64,000 nucleotides of DNA from Linnemannia hyalina (lineage: Eukaryota; Mortierellomycota; Mortierellomycetes; Mortierellales; Mortierellaceae), in assembly GCA_019671135.1 (NCBI GenBank), contig JAHRHY010000004.1:1612001-1676000 (forward strand). The letters are read 5' to 3'. Numbering within the stretch: position 1 is the stretch's first letter; each line of letters opens with the position of its first letter. The translations under genes and the position numbers were made by a program. Positions 9,780 to 20,748 of this stretch are shown piece after piece. The notes beneath the pieces are model-generated. The model saw only the letters and a list, made by a program, of their open reading frames with translations. It was not told the origin of the DNA and did no database searches.

Positions 9780-12700
9780 CTACACTGCAACGGCAGGGGT
9801 TCGGCGTCTCATCATCTGATCCTGCAGCTCAACCGTCTGGTGCAGAGAAGATGACTCGCCACCAACATTCTTAGCCCTACGCTTCAACAGCGTGGCCTGG
9901 CCCATGTTCAACTCAAAACCCGCGCGACGACGTCTATTGGCCGACGAAACTGAAGAAGACGTCGAACTTGAAGCAATGGTTGAGACTGTCGTGCTTGTGA
10001 TGATCGCCTTTCCAGTCCGTGCGTGAACACCTGAGGAAGTAGCAGAGTAAGGGATGGGCTCGCCAGCCTGCTGCTGCTTCCTCAAGTATTTGTTATGCTT
10101 CTCAGCCGCAATCCGCTCCTGAGCGCGCTGGTACTCTTGCTGCTGTCTCTGCAACTCAGGTAGGTCTTGGCCAGAACCGTTCTGGATATGAACATCGGCT
10201 ATGCCGACAGCCATAGTCTCATCCTCGCTCAATCCCGATCCAGAATGCTCATCCGACGACGTGCTATTGTCCTCCTCATCCTCCTCATCTTCCTCATAAA
10301 GCTGTGTCATAAACGCCTGTCGCTGATGGTTATCAACCGCCTGCAATCCAGAGGGCTGGGGGGTATGGCGACGTCGGGATTCCTCTTCCATCCGGTGGAC
10401 GGCGTTCGAGACATCAAAGACTTCCCTGAGACCAACACCGGGCGAAAGTGGGTTCTCGGCACGACGCTTGTAAGGTGTACGCGGGGCACCATAGTCCGGT
10501 GTCATTGCGGCGACGTTGGCCAGTACCTTGTTGCCGCCAAAGGCGGGGGCTGGGGAGCCGAATGTGATCTCGGAGGTGGCGCTACTGAGGACGTTCTCCA
10601 CATTTCCGGGGACGGATTGTTCGCCGGCCTTGATCCAGGGGTGAGCCAGGAACTGGTCGATAGTGTAGCGTTCGTTGGGGTCGACACAGAGCAGGTGTGT
10701 AATGAGATCCTTGGCTATTTGTCATACAAAAAGCACATGAAGAATGAAGCATGAGAACGAATGATCCGATACGAAATGCAGCGAGACATGAGGCGCAGAG
10801 AAGGATAAGAACAAGGTACCATACCTTCGTGAGAAATATCATCCCACCATGGGCTCAAGAAGGTATACTGTCCACGAGCAACCTTCTCCGTTAATGCCTG
10901 GATGCTCTCGTCATAAAACGGAGGAAACCCACAAAGAAGCGTGTAAAGAACACATCCCATAGCCCACATGTCGACAGACTTGGAATACCGCTCATCCTTA
11001 ACAATCTCGGGAGCCGTGTATCCGACCGTTCCGCAGGGCGTCATCGTCTGCTCGTCCCAAACAATCTTGGACAATCCGAAATCAGCAATCTTGACACGGC
11101 CGATTCCACCACCACCAACGCCAGGTTGGAAGATCCCCTCATCATTCTTTTCTTCCTCGTCGCTCGGCTTGAATCCAGGTGGGGAAGGGATAATAGGAAT
11201 CTCTTCGAACAAGATGTTCTCCGGTTTGATATCACGATGAATGACACCCTTCACCTCGTGAAGGTATCGGATCGCCTGGGCGACTTGAACAATGACGTGG
11301 CGGGTCAACTCCTCAGAGAAATAGGTCAACTTGACGATCCGATGGAAGAGTTCGCCTCCTGGTGCCAGTTCCAGGACCAAAAAGTAGTGCTCCTCCGATT
11401 CTGAGAATTCGTGGAGCTCGACGATTCCTGGATGCCTGAGCTGGCGCATGATCTGCACCTCCTTCAAGATGTTGGCACGCTATTATTGTTGGTTGGACGC
11501 AACAAGAAATGACAGGTGAGTTCAATTGGACATATTGAAGGGACAGACAACCCGTCAATCATTCAGCCAGTTTCGGATCAATACCCGGAACCATTCAGGC
11601 ACCACGGATCATGGCTGCGGATGGTGCTGGATCAAGAAAAATAAATAGAAAGGGCTGCGCTTACCTCAGTCATACGGGGCTTCTTCTTCATGTCACGATG
11701 CAAATGCTTGTTCTGTAGAAAGGAAAAGAGTTGGACGGTACGTGAGTACGATTGGTTCGATTCTATTAACTCCCCTATTGTTCATCTCTGAAGAGATGCT
11801 GGGTACAACCAGAGACATACCTGCTGGGCGTTCAAATCAAACTTGCGAACGACCTTGACGGCAACAAGACGATCGTTCCTGGTGTCATATGCCTTGTACA
11901 CGTTACTAAATGCTCCACTAGAAAAATGCGAAAGAAAGTAGTACGCATTGGTTAATGAGCTTTTCTTTAGCATTGGCTTGAAACCAACCCTTTCCTTCAC
12001 GTTGGGATAACAAAGCAGCCGACTCAATTGGTTGCCTTTCATCTCCTTGAAGAAGTGTGTGTTCCATTTTTGTTTACTGTAGCGTTTGTGTTTGCAGTGT
12101 TCACACCATCGATGATGCACTTGGTTGTGTTTCTGTGAACGCACAACGACAGATATTATTTTTTTGCGAATAAGGGGAAGGAGGCAGGTCGTAACCGTAA
12201 ACAACAAGCGCAGATCGAAATACCAATGACATGAGTTAAAACACACAGTAAGAGAAAAGAGGAGGGTCCGTTCTTTCTTGTTTGGTTGAGAGCGTTCGTT
12301 TTTTTTTGACATGAGAGGGAAAGAAAGAAGCGGAGTGGGGCAAACAGCTCAGACTCCAGAAGGAAGGAAGGTTTATCGTATTAACGATGATGAAATCCTT
12401 TCGTCACTGCCATCTTCCTTTTCATTCAAAGGAACAGCTTCGAGAAAGTTGTTGAGCGAAGGCAAGGGAAGTGCAAAAGGGAGAAGGGGGACGAAGGGGG
12501 AGAAGGAATAATAGAGATAGGTGGATGGTCCAAGACGCCAAAACATTCGTTTCCAATTGGGTCAAAACACTAATCCCCCTTTAAACAACCAACCTCGGTG
12601 AGGATAGAGAAGCAAAGATAACTAACGTAAAAAGAAAAATGCATACAACGAAACAAGAACGAATCATGACACTTACTCTCCCATTTTCTCAAGGAGGTTG

Positions 12701-13248
12701 TACTGCTCCAGACCCGGGAGGACAGGTAACTTGCTGCGTTGGTGGTTCTCCTCAGCAATCATCCTCGATGCGGCCTCGGTATTGTTGTTGTTACCATAGC
12801 TACCATTATGCACCTGCTGTTGTTGCTGTTGTTGTTGTTGCTGTTGTTGCTGTTGTTGCTGTTGTTGCTGTTGTTGCTGTTTCTGTGAATGAGTGCTGAT
12901 ATGGTCGTTGTGGTTGTCAGTTGTCGCAGTAAAGTGCTGTACCGAGGAATCAGCAACGTCGTTAGGGTTGTGGTTGTACTGGTTATGGTGTCTGTCAGTG
13001 CCATTGTTGGCAACAACTGGTGCACCTACAGGTGTAGGTGAGGCACTCCTGGAGGAGAAAGGCTGGGTCATCTTGGTTGTTGCCATAGAGGAGATGGGGT
13101 TGTGGGGTTGGGATCGAAGAGAGTGTGGGGGTGAGTTGGAGTTGACGGCTGTTCCGGAGTCGTGGGTGTGTTGGTGGTTGAGTGCGTTCTTTGGTTTCTT
13201 GTGGCCGCGTCGGATAAAGTTTTTCAAAGCGGTAAAGATAGGAGCCAT
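9780..13248 (-). CDS. Rck2/Srk1-type Ser/Thr protein kinase
   Basis: Five exons (13248-12677, 11917-11821, 11712-11665, 11479-10825, 10714-9780) give 768 aa. CAMK-group kinase resembling budding-yeast Rck1/Rck2 and fission-yeast Srk1, which act downstream of stress MAP kinases. The disordered N-terminus includes 22 uninterrupted glutamines (residues about 124-145). The catalytic domain then shows the Gly loop GDGAFSNVYKA, VAVKVV lysine, HRDIKPEN (about 320), DFGLSK (about 372), GTVGYTAPEIVKDERYS activation segment and GFPPFYDE, closing with HPWIKAG. About 40 residues, acidic and Gly-rich, are inserted between HRDIKPEN and DFG, as in the Rck/Srk family. The C-tail is acidic then basic, possibly the MAPK-docking region, and ends PAVAV. 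Intron 1 is about 760 bp. The start is the first in-frame ATG after a CT-rich leader. All catalytic residues are present. Exact orthology is inferred from recalled family sequence. Confidence 0.9.
12814..12879 (-). repeat. CAG/CAA repeat coding poly-glutamine
   Basis: Twenty-two consecutive Gln codons in the kinase first exon. The codons are a regular CAA/CAG mixture rather than pure CAG, suggesting a relatively stable tract. One Lys codon separates it from a further Gln. Confidence 0.9.
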
Positions 13249-15480
13249 ACCTGCTTTACTGAAGAACAATAAAGTGGGAGTGTGGTTTTAGAGTGGAGGC
13301 TAATGAGAAGGAGGAAGTGAGAGTGTGAAAGAAGAAGGAGAAAGAGAGAGAGAAGAGAGAGAAGTAGAAAAAAGAGACTTGCTTAACGGCAGTGGTTGTT
13401 TGTTTTTTGTGATGCGTGTGCAAAATGTGAGTGTGCGGAGACTGTGTAATGAATGGCTGAGCCTGGCATCAAGGAGAGGCGCTGAGCGCTGACAAAACGA
13501 GGAGAGGGCAAGAAAGAAGGTTTCGCCGCATGTCATCTTAAGGGAATGACGCCGTCTTTTAAAGGACCCTACAAATGGGTGTATGCCGCAACCATATCCA
13601 GAGATAATTGACCATGTCCATCCTTTGGACGGACTATCATCGTACCTTTTCACCATGATCATCATCATTGTTCGTAGCTATGGACACCACGTCAAAAGGA
13701 TTCATTACTGGCGCCACTACGTCCAAAAAGGTGAAAAAGGATCTTAGCGTGTCCACCATTTTCTGGGCAGCAGTAAATCCTTAGCAAAACGATGACAACA
13801 GCCACTGTCATCGTAATTAGAGTCATGTCATCGTTTTCCTCATTTTATCTCTAATGTCTCCTGCAAGCAGCTCCTTTTTTTTATTTCTTTTGCCATGCTG
13901 TCATCATTCTAACCTTCGATGATCCAGATGCTCGTTGAAATATTTTATTCACTCTTAAGTTGATAGTAAAACTTAATGACAATGAAAGGGACCTTCCTCC
14001 ACTTGATCGCGTCTCTGAGCTTTGATGGACCCTTTTCTCCTCGCCCAACCTTCATATATCACCCCTTCTTCTTCTACTTGTTCATATCTTATGCCGCTAC
14101 CGCTTGTGGTTCGAAAGTCCAATTGCCCGAATTTCCAACCTGGCAACTGTCGATCATGAGCCCTCTCTCGTATGTCATACAAATATGCAAAGGATCGTCT
14201 GGTACAGATCGTCATAAACCATTTCAAGCGTGGATGCAGTGCGCGCAGGTGTAGCATGACTCAATTGATTCCAAACGAAGTGCGTAGCTTGTAAGCTGCA
14301 ACCGACGAGGTGTAAAATTGACTATGAGAAACAAAAGGGATGAAGACAAGGAGTGAAAGAAAGAGGAAAAAAGTAGGGTGATGGAAAAGTGAAAACGAAC
14401 GGCATGTGCGAACAGCTTTTTGATCCGAATTGGCTTGGCATAACAAACAAGAAATAAAAGGAAAGTCAAACAACAAAGTTGTTTGGAATTGCAACCCGAT
14501 GCCATGAGCAAACGGAGGCCAGAAGGACAAAAAAAACAAGTGAGAACTTCTGGGGTTCGGTTGCTTTTTGGCTGCTACTAATTCTTCCTACACATGATGG
14601 AATAAGGTTTTCTTCAACAAGTGGAGAGAAGGAGGGTTCAGATACAGTTCCTTCCCAGCTGAGAGAGAAAGATAACGAGAATGCCGTAAAACGAGAGATG
14701 GGTGTAAGGAGAGAAGAAGGAAGAGTCGACTCAAGTTCCCCGGCAGACGACAAGCCTGGTTAAAGGAAGGCCAGCCATCTTCACATGGAGCTTGTGCGGG
14801 AAAGTGTTGTTTATTTGAGTATGTTACTGCCTGCTTGATGAAAATAACTTGCTCTGTGCACGGCTAAAGTAAACGCCCTTTTGCATATATTTTATCATAC
14901 TCAGTTCGCACGATGAGGATGCACTCTCAAGACGTCTGAATGCCAAGGGAAACGACCTGTGAGGAGTATACGTAAGATACAAAGGCAGTCGAAGAAGCAA
15001 ACGCGAAACCGAGGAAAGAAAGAAGAAAGGAAGAAGAAGCATGAGCTGACTCCATGGCTCGGCTCGTTGCTGTCAAGTATGAGTATGAGAGGTGAGAAGA
15101 GATGTGGCCCGGTCGCCAGGCAGGCTGGTGGAGAGAACAAGAAGTACCCAAGAAAGAGACGCTTGTTCTCTATATTAGCGGGAAGCGAACTCGATCTTTG
15201 CCCAATGGACAATTTGAAGGTGAGGAGCCGAAACCTTGATGAATGATGGCAGGTGATCAGACAGGCACAGAGTATGCAACCATCAGCTATTTAAGACGCT
15301 GGCATGTTCGCTCTCTTCTTGCACCCCAGTAAAAATATAAAGCGACCTGCAACTCCACGTCCTCATTCACTTTTTCTCATTCACATCTCTCATTCAACAT
15401 AACTCCACCCTGTCGACTCTTTCCCTTCTTTCTCTTTCTACAAAGATAATACCGACAGATCAAGTAATATATATCCAACA
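13249..15480. other. 2.2-kb intergenic region
   Basis: Between the divergent kinase and acyl-CoA oxidase genes. The first 400 bp are CT-rich on the kinase sense strand, consistent with its leader. The rest contains only ORFs under 100 codons without protein-like composition, and it ends in the CT-rich oxidase leader. It presumably holds both promoters. Confidence 0.5.
15336..15341 (+). promoter_or_regulatory. TATA box of acyl-CoA oxidase gene
   Basis: TATAAA about 140 bp upstream of the ATG, followed by a CT-rich stretch typical of fungal transcription start regions. Called from motif and position. Confidence 0.5.
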
Positions 15481-18027
15481 ATGTCAGAGTCCGCCGCAGC
15501 TTCACAACGCCTGGCTTTTTTCCAGAGCCAACTCCAGAACGCCCCCTGTGCCGCCGAGGAGCCCAAGATCAAGACGTACGTTCACTCAAAATATTGCCAC
15601 TTGAGAAAACGGCTGTCGACACTTCAACAGAAACGCGCAACTCCTAACATTCTCCCTATATACTCTCCCTTGTCAACAGCACGATGGAGTCGATGACCGA
15701 GGAGAGACAGAAGGCAACCTTCGATGTCAAGGAGTTGACTTATTTCTTGGATGGCGGAGAGAAGTTCACCAAGGTAAGATAACATTTCTTGTTATTCCCC
15801 CAACACGCCAAAAAAAATTAACGGGAGACTGTGAGAAAATTGAGCCGAAGGAGCTGTGCATACACAGGAAGAAGTTAAACCATGAGAAACTGGATCACAG
15901 CGAGCCCACTCACCATCCGCCATGGATACTTATTCTCTCTCCTGTTGACAACCATTAGATCCGTGAGAAGTTCATGTTGGAGCTCGAACGCGACCCCACG
16001 TTCCGTATGTACGATATGTACGATGTCACCAAGGACCAGATTCGAGAGCGCACCATGGAGAAGGTAATGTACTTCGTTGTTTTTCTTACATTTTGTCACT
16101 TTAAGCCCTTGTGGAACAAATTGTTAATGACCTTCATTCCCATTATTATCCCCCGTTGGCCGACACAACACAACAGTTCCGCACAATCGTCCACTATGTT
16201 TCAGCAGAGCCCGTCCCTATCTTCACCATGCGTATGCAGACCATCTCCCTCATCGACCCCGGCTTCTGGACCCGTTTCGGTGTCCACTACGGTCTCTTCT
16301 TTGGCGCCCTCCGTGGGTCCGCCACCTCTGCCCAGTTCTCTCACTGGGTCTCGAAAGGTGCCTTGGCTCTCAACGGAATGGTTGGATGCTTCGCCATGAC
16401 CGAATTGGGACACGGTTCCAACGTCGCTGGACTCGAGACCACAGCTTCCTTTGACGAGGCCTCGGATCAGTTTATCATCCACACTCCCACTATTACCGCG
16501 ACCAAGTGGTGGATCGGAGGTGCTGCTCATACAGCCACCCATACCGTCGTCTTTGCCCAGCTCATTGTTCGCGGGAAGCGTTACGGAACAAAGTCCTTTG
16601 TCGTCCAGCTCCGTGATACCCACACCTACAAGCTCATGCCCGGCATCAACATTGGTGATATCGGAAAGAAGATGGGTCGTGACGGTATTGACAATGGCTG
16701 GATCCAGTTCACCAACGTCCGCATCCCCCGCACCAACATGCTGATGAAGCACACCAAGGTTTCCCGCGCCGGTGAGGTCAAGGAGCCCCCCATGGCCCAG
16801 TTGACCTACGGTGCCTTGATCCAGGGTCGTGTCGCCATGGTTGTCGACTCAGGCAACATTGCCAAGAAGGCTGTCACTATTGCCGGTCGTTATGCTGCTG
16901 TCCGTCGCCAGTTCTCGTCCAATCCCCACGATGTTCAGGAGACTAAGTTGATCGACTATGCCATTCACCAGTACCGCCTCATGCCTCTCTTGGCTCAGGC
17001 CTACGCTTTCCACTTTACCGGAGTCGAGACCAACAAGTTGTACGACGATCTCATGGACAAGCTGGAGTCGACTCAGCCTGACGACGAGACCATGGGCGAA
17101 GTCATTGACACTCTCAAAGAGACCCACGCCACCTCTGCCGGTTTGAAGGCCTTTTGCACCTGGTCGACCCTGAGCGCCATCGAGGCTTGTCGCCAGACTT
17201 TGGGAGGTCACGGTTACTCTGCCTACACTGGATTGGCCACCACCTACAACGACTTTGCTGTCCACTGCACCTGGGAGGGAGACAACACCATCTTGACTCT
17301 CCAGTCTGGACGTTACCTCGTCAGCTGTTACCGCGAGGCTCTCGCCGGCAAGTCTCAACCCGAGGGAGTCAGCTACCTCAACCACCTCGACTCTCTCCTT
17401 AACCTCGGATGCGGCGTCAAGACTAACGAGGAGATCTTGAACTTTGATGTCATTCAGGAGGCCTGGGGTGTTGTCACAGCCAACGTTGTCAAGAAGGCCG
17501 GTGATGATTTTGAGGTCTCGTTGAAGGCTGGCATGAGTCCTGAGACTGCCTACGAGGAGTGCTCCCAGGCCCGTCTTGCCGCTGCCAAGATCCACTCTTT
17601 TGGTTACATCTTCCGCCGCTTTGCCCAGGCTGTCAAGAGCGCGCCCGAGAAGCTGCAACCCGTCTTGACCAAGCTTTGCTTGCTCTATGGTCTGTACTCG
17701 ATCGAACAGAATGCTGGTTTCTTCCTCCAGTACCGCTACTTCACCCCTTCGCAGATGGACTATGTCCGTGGTCAAGTCAATGTTTTCTGCCGTGAGGTTC
17801 GCCAGGAGTACATTCCCTTGATCGACGCCTTCAACTACTCGGACTACATGATCAACTCTCCTTTGGGTGTCTACGACGGAAACATTTACGAGAAGTACTT
17901 CGACCAGGTCAAGAGACAGAACCCTGTCGGCGGCGAACATCCTTACTTGCCCTTGATCCAGTCCCTTCTTCGCCGTGACATTGAGGACGATGAGCCTCTT
18001 GAGGACGACGATGAGGATGACGAGTAG
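15481..18027 (+). CDS. Acyl-CoA oxidase (peroxisomal beta-oxidation)
   Basis: Four exons (15481-15575, 15680-15773, 15959-16063, 16177-18027) give 714 aa, the usual length of the family. FAD enzyme that oxidises acyl-CoA to trans-2-enoyl-CoA with transfer of electrons to oxygen, giving H2O2; first step of peroxisomal fatty-acid breakdown. Exons 1-3 code the helical N-terminal domain. Exon 4 carries the FAD/substrate core with CFAMTELGHGSNVAGLETTA, the TKWWIGGAAHTATH segment, the RRQFSS motif, the GGHGYSAYTGL segment and CTWEGDN with its catalytic glutamate. The tail is very acidic (DIEDDEPLEDDDEDDE) and has no C-terminal SKL-like PTS1. Some fungal acyl-CoA oxidases also lack PTS1 and enter peroxisomes by an internal signal, so this does not argue against function. 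A TATA box lies at 15336. Strong codon bias suggests high expression. Confidence 0.96.
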
Positions 18028-18385
18028 AGCTATAGACTATTGAACCATAGACCTTTCATACTTCTTTACCCCATGTAATATACCATTGAATCAAAGAGCG
18101 AGGCTCAATATGTTCACCCGACTGATCGAATCAACTTGCACCTTCTTTGCTTCATAAAGAACAGTTTGGTCATGTGATGCCTTGGGCGTTTGCATTTCTC
18201 TAATGTGATATTTCTGCTTCCGTTTTGCTGCACGCTTTCCTCCTTCCCTGCTTCTATATATCCTTGACCTTCCTTCGTCTTCCTCTCCTCCTCCATCTCT
18301 CCCGCTTCGCCGCCATCCTTTCCTTTTCCATCCTCTCTTCCCTCCCATCCGACAAGGACAGACATCAACCAACAAGAAAAAAGTG

Positions 18386-20437
18386 ATGCCGTCTGCGCCT
18401 CCCAGCTGGAAGGCGACATTCAGCAATGTGCCGCCCTTGACAAAGTCCGTCTCGACCGCCATGACCATCATGACTGCCCTTGGGCTCATGGTTCGCGTCA
18501 GAGACTTACTCATCCGTACCCACAACGGCGACGTCGGTGTCGCCGACGGCAATGTCGTCATTGTGGTTCCTGGCTCTGATGCCGATTTCTTATCCTTGAT
18601 CGCCCTGGTCCCAGTATCGTATGTGATTGTGTGATAAGCAAAAAAATATATTTCAATTGGGGTCTTTTTTTTCGGTAACCAAGCGAAAAGAAAGGGAAGG
18701 AGAGGTTTTACTCATCTGAAGAACGACATTCCATTTTTTATCGTTGTTGACGTTTGCTTCATAGGGCACCGTTCCGGTTTTGGACGTTTGCGACTGCGTC
18801 CTTCTTTGAGCGCAACATCATCATGGTAATGACACATTACCATACTATCGTTATTCCTATCGACATGCACACATCGAAGGAAATGAAATCTAACACGGAT
18901 GACCAATTTTGCATATGTGAATGACACTGAAAAAATAGTACGCGATCAACACATTTATTCTTTTGGGATGCGGTAAATATCTCGAGCGCGCATGGGGATC
19001 ACGCGAGTTGTTCAAGTACCTAAGCATCACCAGTGTCGGCACCATGCTCGGGATCTATTTCACCTGTGTGTTTGAGTATGTTGTTCGCAGCAACGACGCT
19101 CTCCTGTAAGTTTTTGCTTTGTGTTTTTCGTGTTGCCAACCGCACGCACGTACCCTCATATCGCTATGTATCAAATAACCATAGCGAACAATCTGAAACC
19201 TGGGAACGTTAGGATGGAATCGGCAACAAACACGTACCGTTTTGCTAACGCGCGTTTTCCAACGACTGAATAGATATGATACACAGGCGTATGGATTGAC
19301 AGGAGTGGTCGCGGGATTCTTGATTGGATTCAAGCAGCTTGTACCTGAGCACCTCGTCACTGTCTGGGGCGTCTTTTCCATCCGTGTCAAAGTAACTCTC
19401 CGCACCATGACATCCTCACTACTATTTTGATAAGAGCAGCTTGCAACTACTCGAACATGATCCTAACGTCTGCCTTTTTTATTTTTCTACTTGTTTAGTC
19501 GCTGCCGCTGTTGTTCGCGATTGTGATGTTTTTGGGCGCGTTTGTCACGCATACACAGATTGAACTCTTGATGGCAATCTACGGCCTGTTCATTTCATGG
19601 ATTTATACCCGCTTCTTGAAAGTCCAGGATGGCATTCGTGGAGACCGCAGCGAGACCTTTTCCTTTGCCTCCTTCTTCCCTGAGTTCATACAGTACGTCT
19701 CTTTGTTCATCTCTGCGCGATCCGCAGATTTGCTTTTCGGATCCCATTGGAGAGCAGAGCTTGTTTTTTCTGACAGTGCAAGGCTACTCACTTTATCTTT
19801 ATGTTAATTGACCTTGTTATTTTAGGCCACCGGTGAAGGCGGTGTCAAACTTTTTCTTTGGGATCCTGGTCAAACTGCAAATCTGCTCACCAACAGGATA
19901 CGGCGGCAGTTTCCAGTATGATCTCGAAAACCCGCAGATGGCTGGCATGGGCCATACGTTCACCCAACCAGGAAGTCTCCGCGCCGAAGCTGAGCGCCGG
20001 AGGTAAAGTGCTTTTGTCGACTTTTGGATGATACGTCGTGAGCGACTCGAACCTGTGACATTTTACACCAAAGTGAAACTAATTAATGGGAGGATTTTGT
20101 TTTGGTTTATGTCAATAGAGCGTTGGCATTGAAGGCGTTGGATATGAGACTGCATGCGGCATCGGGAGGAGGGCTGTCGGTATTATCGAGTATTGGACGG
20201 TCAAATACAGCAGGAAGAGACGGTGCATCAGGTAATGTGCCACGGGTGTCGTTGCTGTCACTGTCGGCTGAGCCAGAACCTACAGGGGGGTCTGACTCTG
20301 ATGATGAGAACGAGGTGCTGTTTGAGACCTCAGCGTTGGATGTTAATAGCAAGAGTGAGGTGTCTTCCGAGTCGCCTGCACCTGCACGGACGAAACGGAA
20401 CTCTGATGGTGCGAAGGATGAGAAAGAACAACAATAA
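18386..20437 (+). CDS. TMEM115-like rhomboid-related Golgi membrane protein
   Basis: Seven exons (18386-18618, 18765-18825, 18939-19105, 19274-19391, 19499-19692, 19826-20002, 20119-20437) give 422 aa. Related to the TMEM115 / DUF1751 family, multi-pass proteins of the early Golgi implicated in retrograde transport and derived from rhomboids without the protease residues. Evidence: N-terminal PPLTKSVSTAMTIMTALG helix, APFRFWTFATASFFE, NTFILLGCGKYLERAWGSRE, YGLTGVVAGFLIGFKQLVPEH, then FISWIYTRFLKVQDGIRGD and a FFPEFIQPPV segment, all diagnostic of the family. Exon ends are in phase throughout. The roughly 110-residue C-tail is Ser/acid-rich and probably cytosolic. I see no Ser-His catalytic dyad. 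The 358 bp between the oxidase stop and this start hold only a CT-rich leader. Confidence 0.87.
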
Positions 20438-20748
20438 TTATATCACTTGAACTAATAAAAGTATCCCTTGACCTGTAGTAAATAATTACAAGAAGAGGGG
20501 GCTTTGTGGAGACAACCATTCCGGAGTAAATCAGGACAGAGTCATCAAACGAGCAAGCACAGAGTCAATGGGTCAGGATGAGGGGAAGAACATATTTTTT
20601 TTTGAAGCAATAAGAGAACTACTTTACAACAGCTTAGGGGTACAAACAAGAACTATTAACTTATCATTTTTTGGCGCAAGAAAGAAAGTGAAAAAAAAGA
20701 AAAGTAATACAAAGAAGGAGAGAAAGTTTCTGTGAAAGAGAGAGCTGT
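20438..20748. other. Convergent 3' ends, AT-rich spacer
   Basis: 311 bp between the stop codons of the TMEM115-like gene (plus) and the C2H2 factor (minus). It holds 3' UTRs, with an AATAAA-like AATAAAAG at 20453. No gene seen. Confidence 0.5.

Noticed and set aside
13973..14257. Overlapping plus and minus frames of over 90 codons
   Set aside because: Neither has recognisable motifs or an adjoining exon; chance open frames.
14959..15246. Basic 95-codon plus frame before acyl-CoA oxidase
   Set aside because: Lys/Arg bias from A/G-rich sequence; lies in the promoter region.
16849..17940. 363-codon minus-strand frame inside acyl-CoA oxidase
   Set aside because: Mirror frame of a highly biased coding sequence; no recognisable motif.
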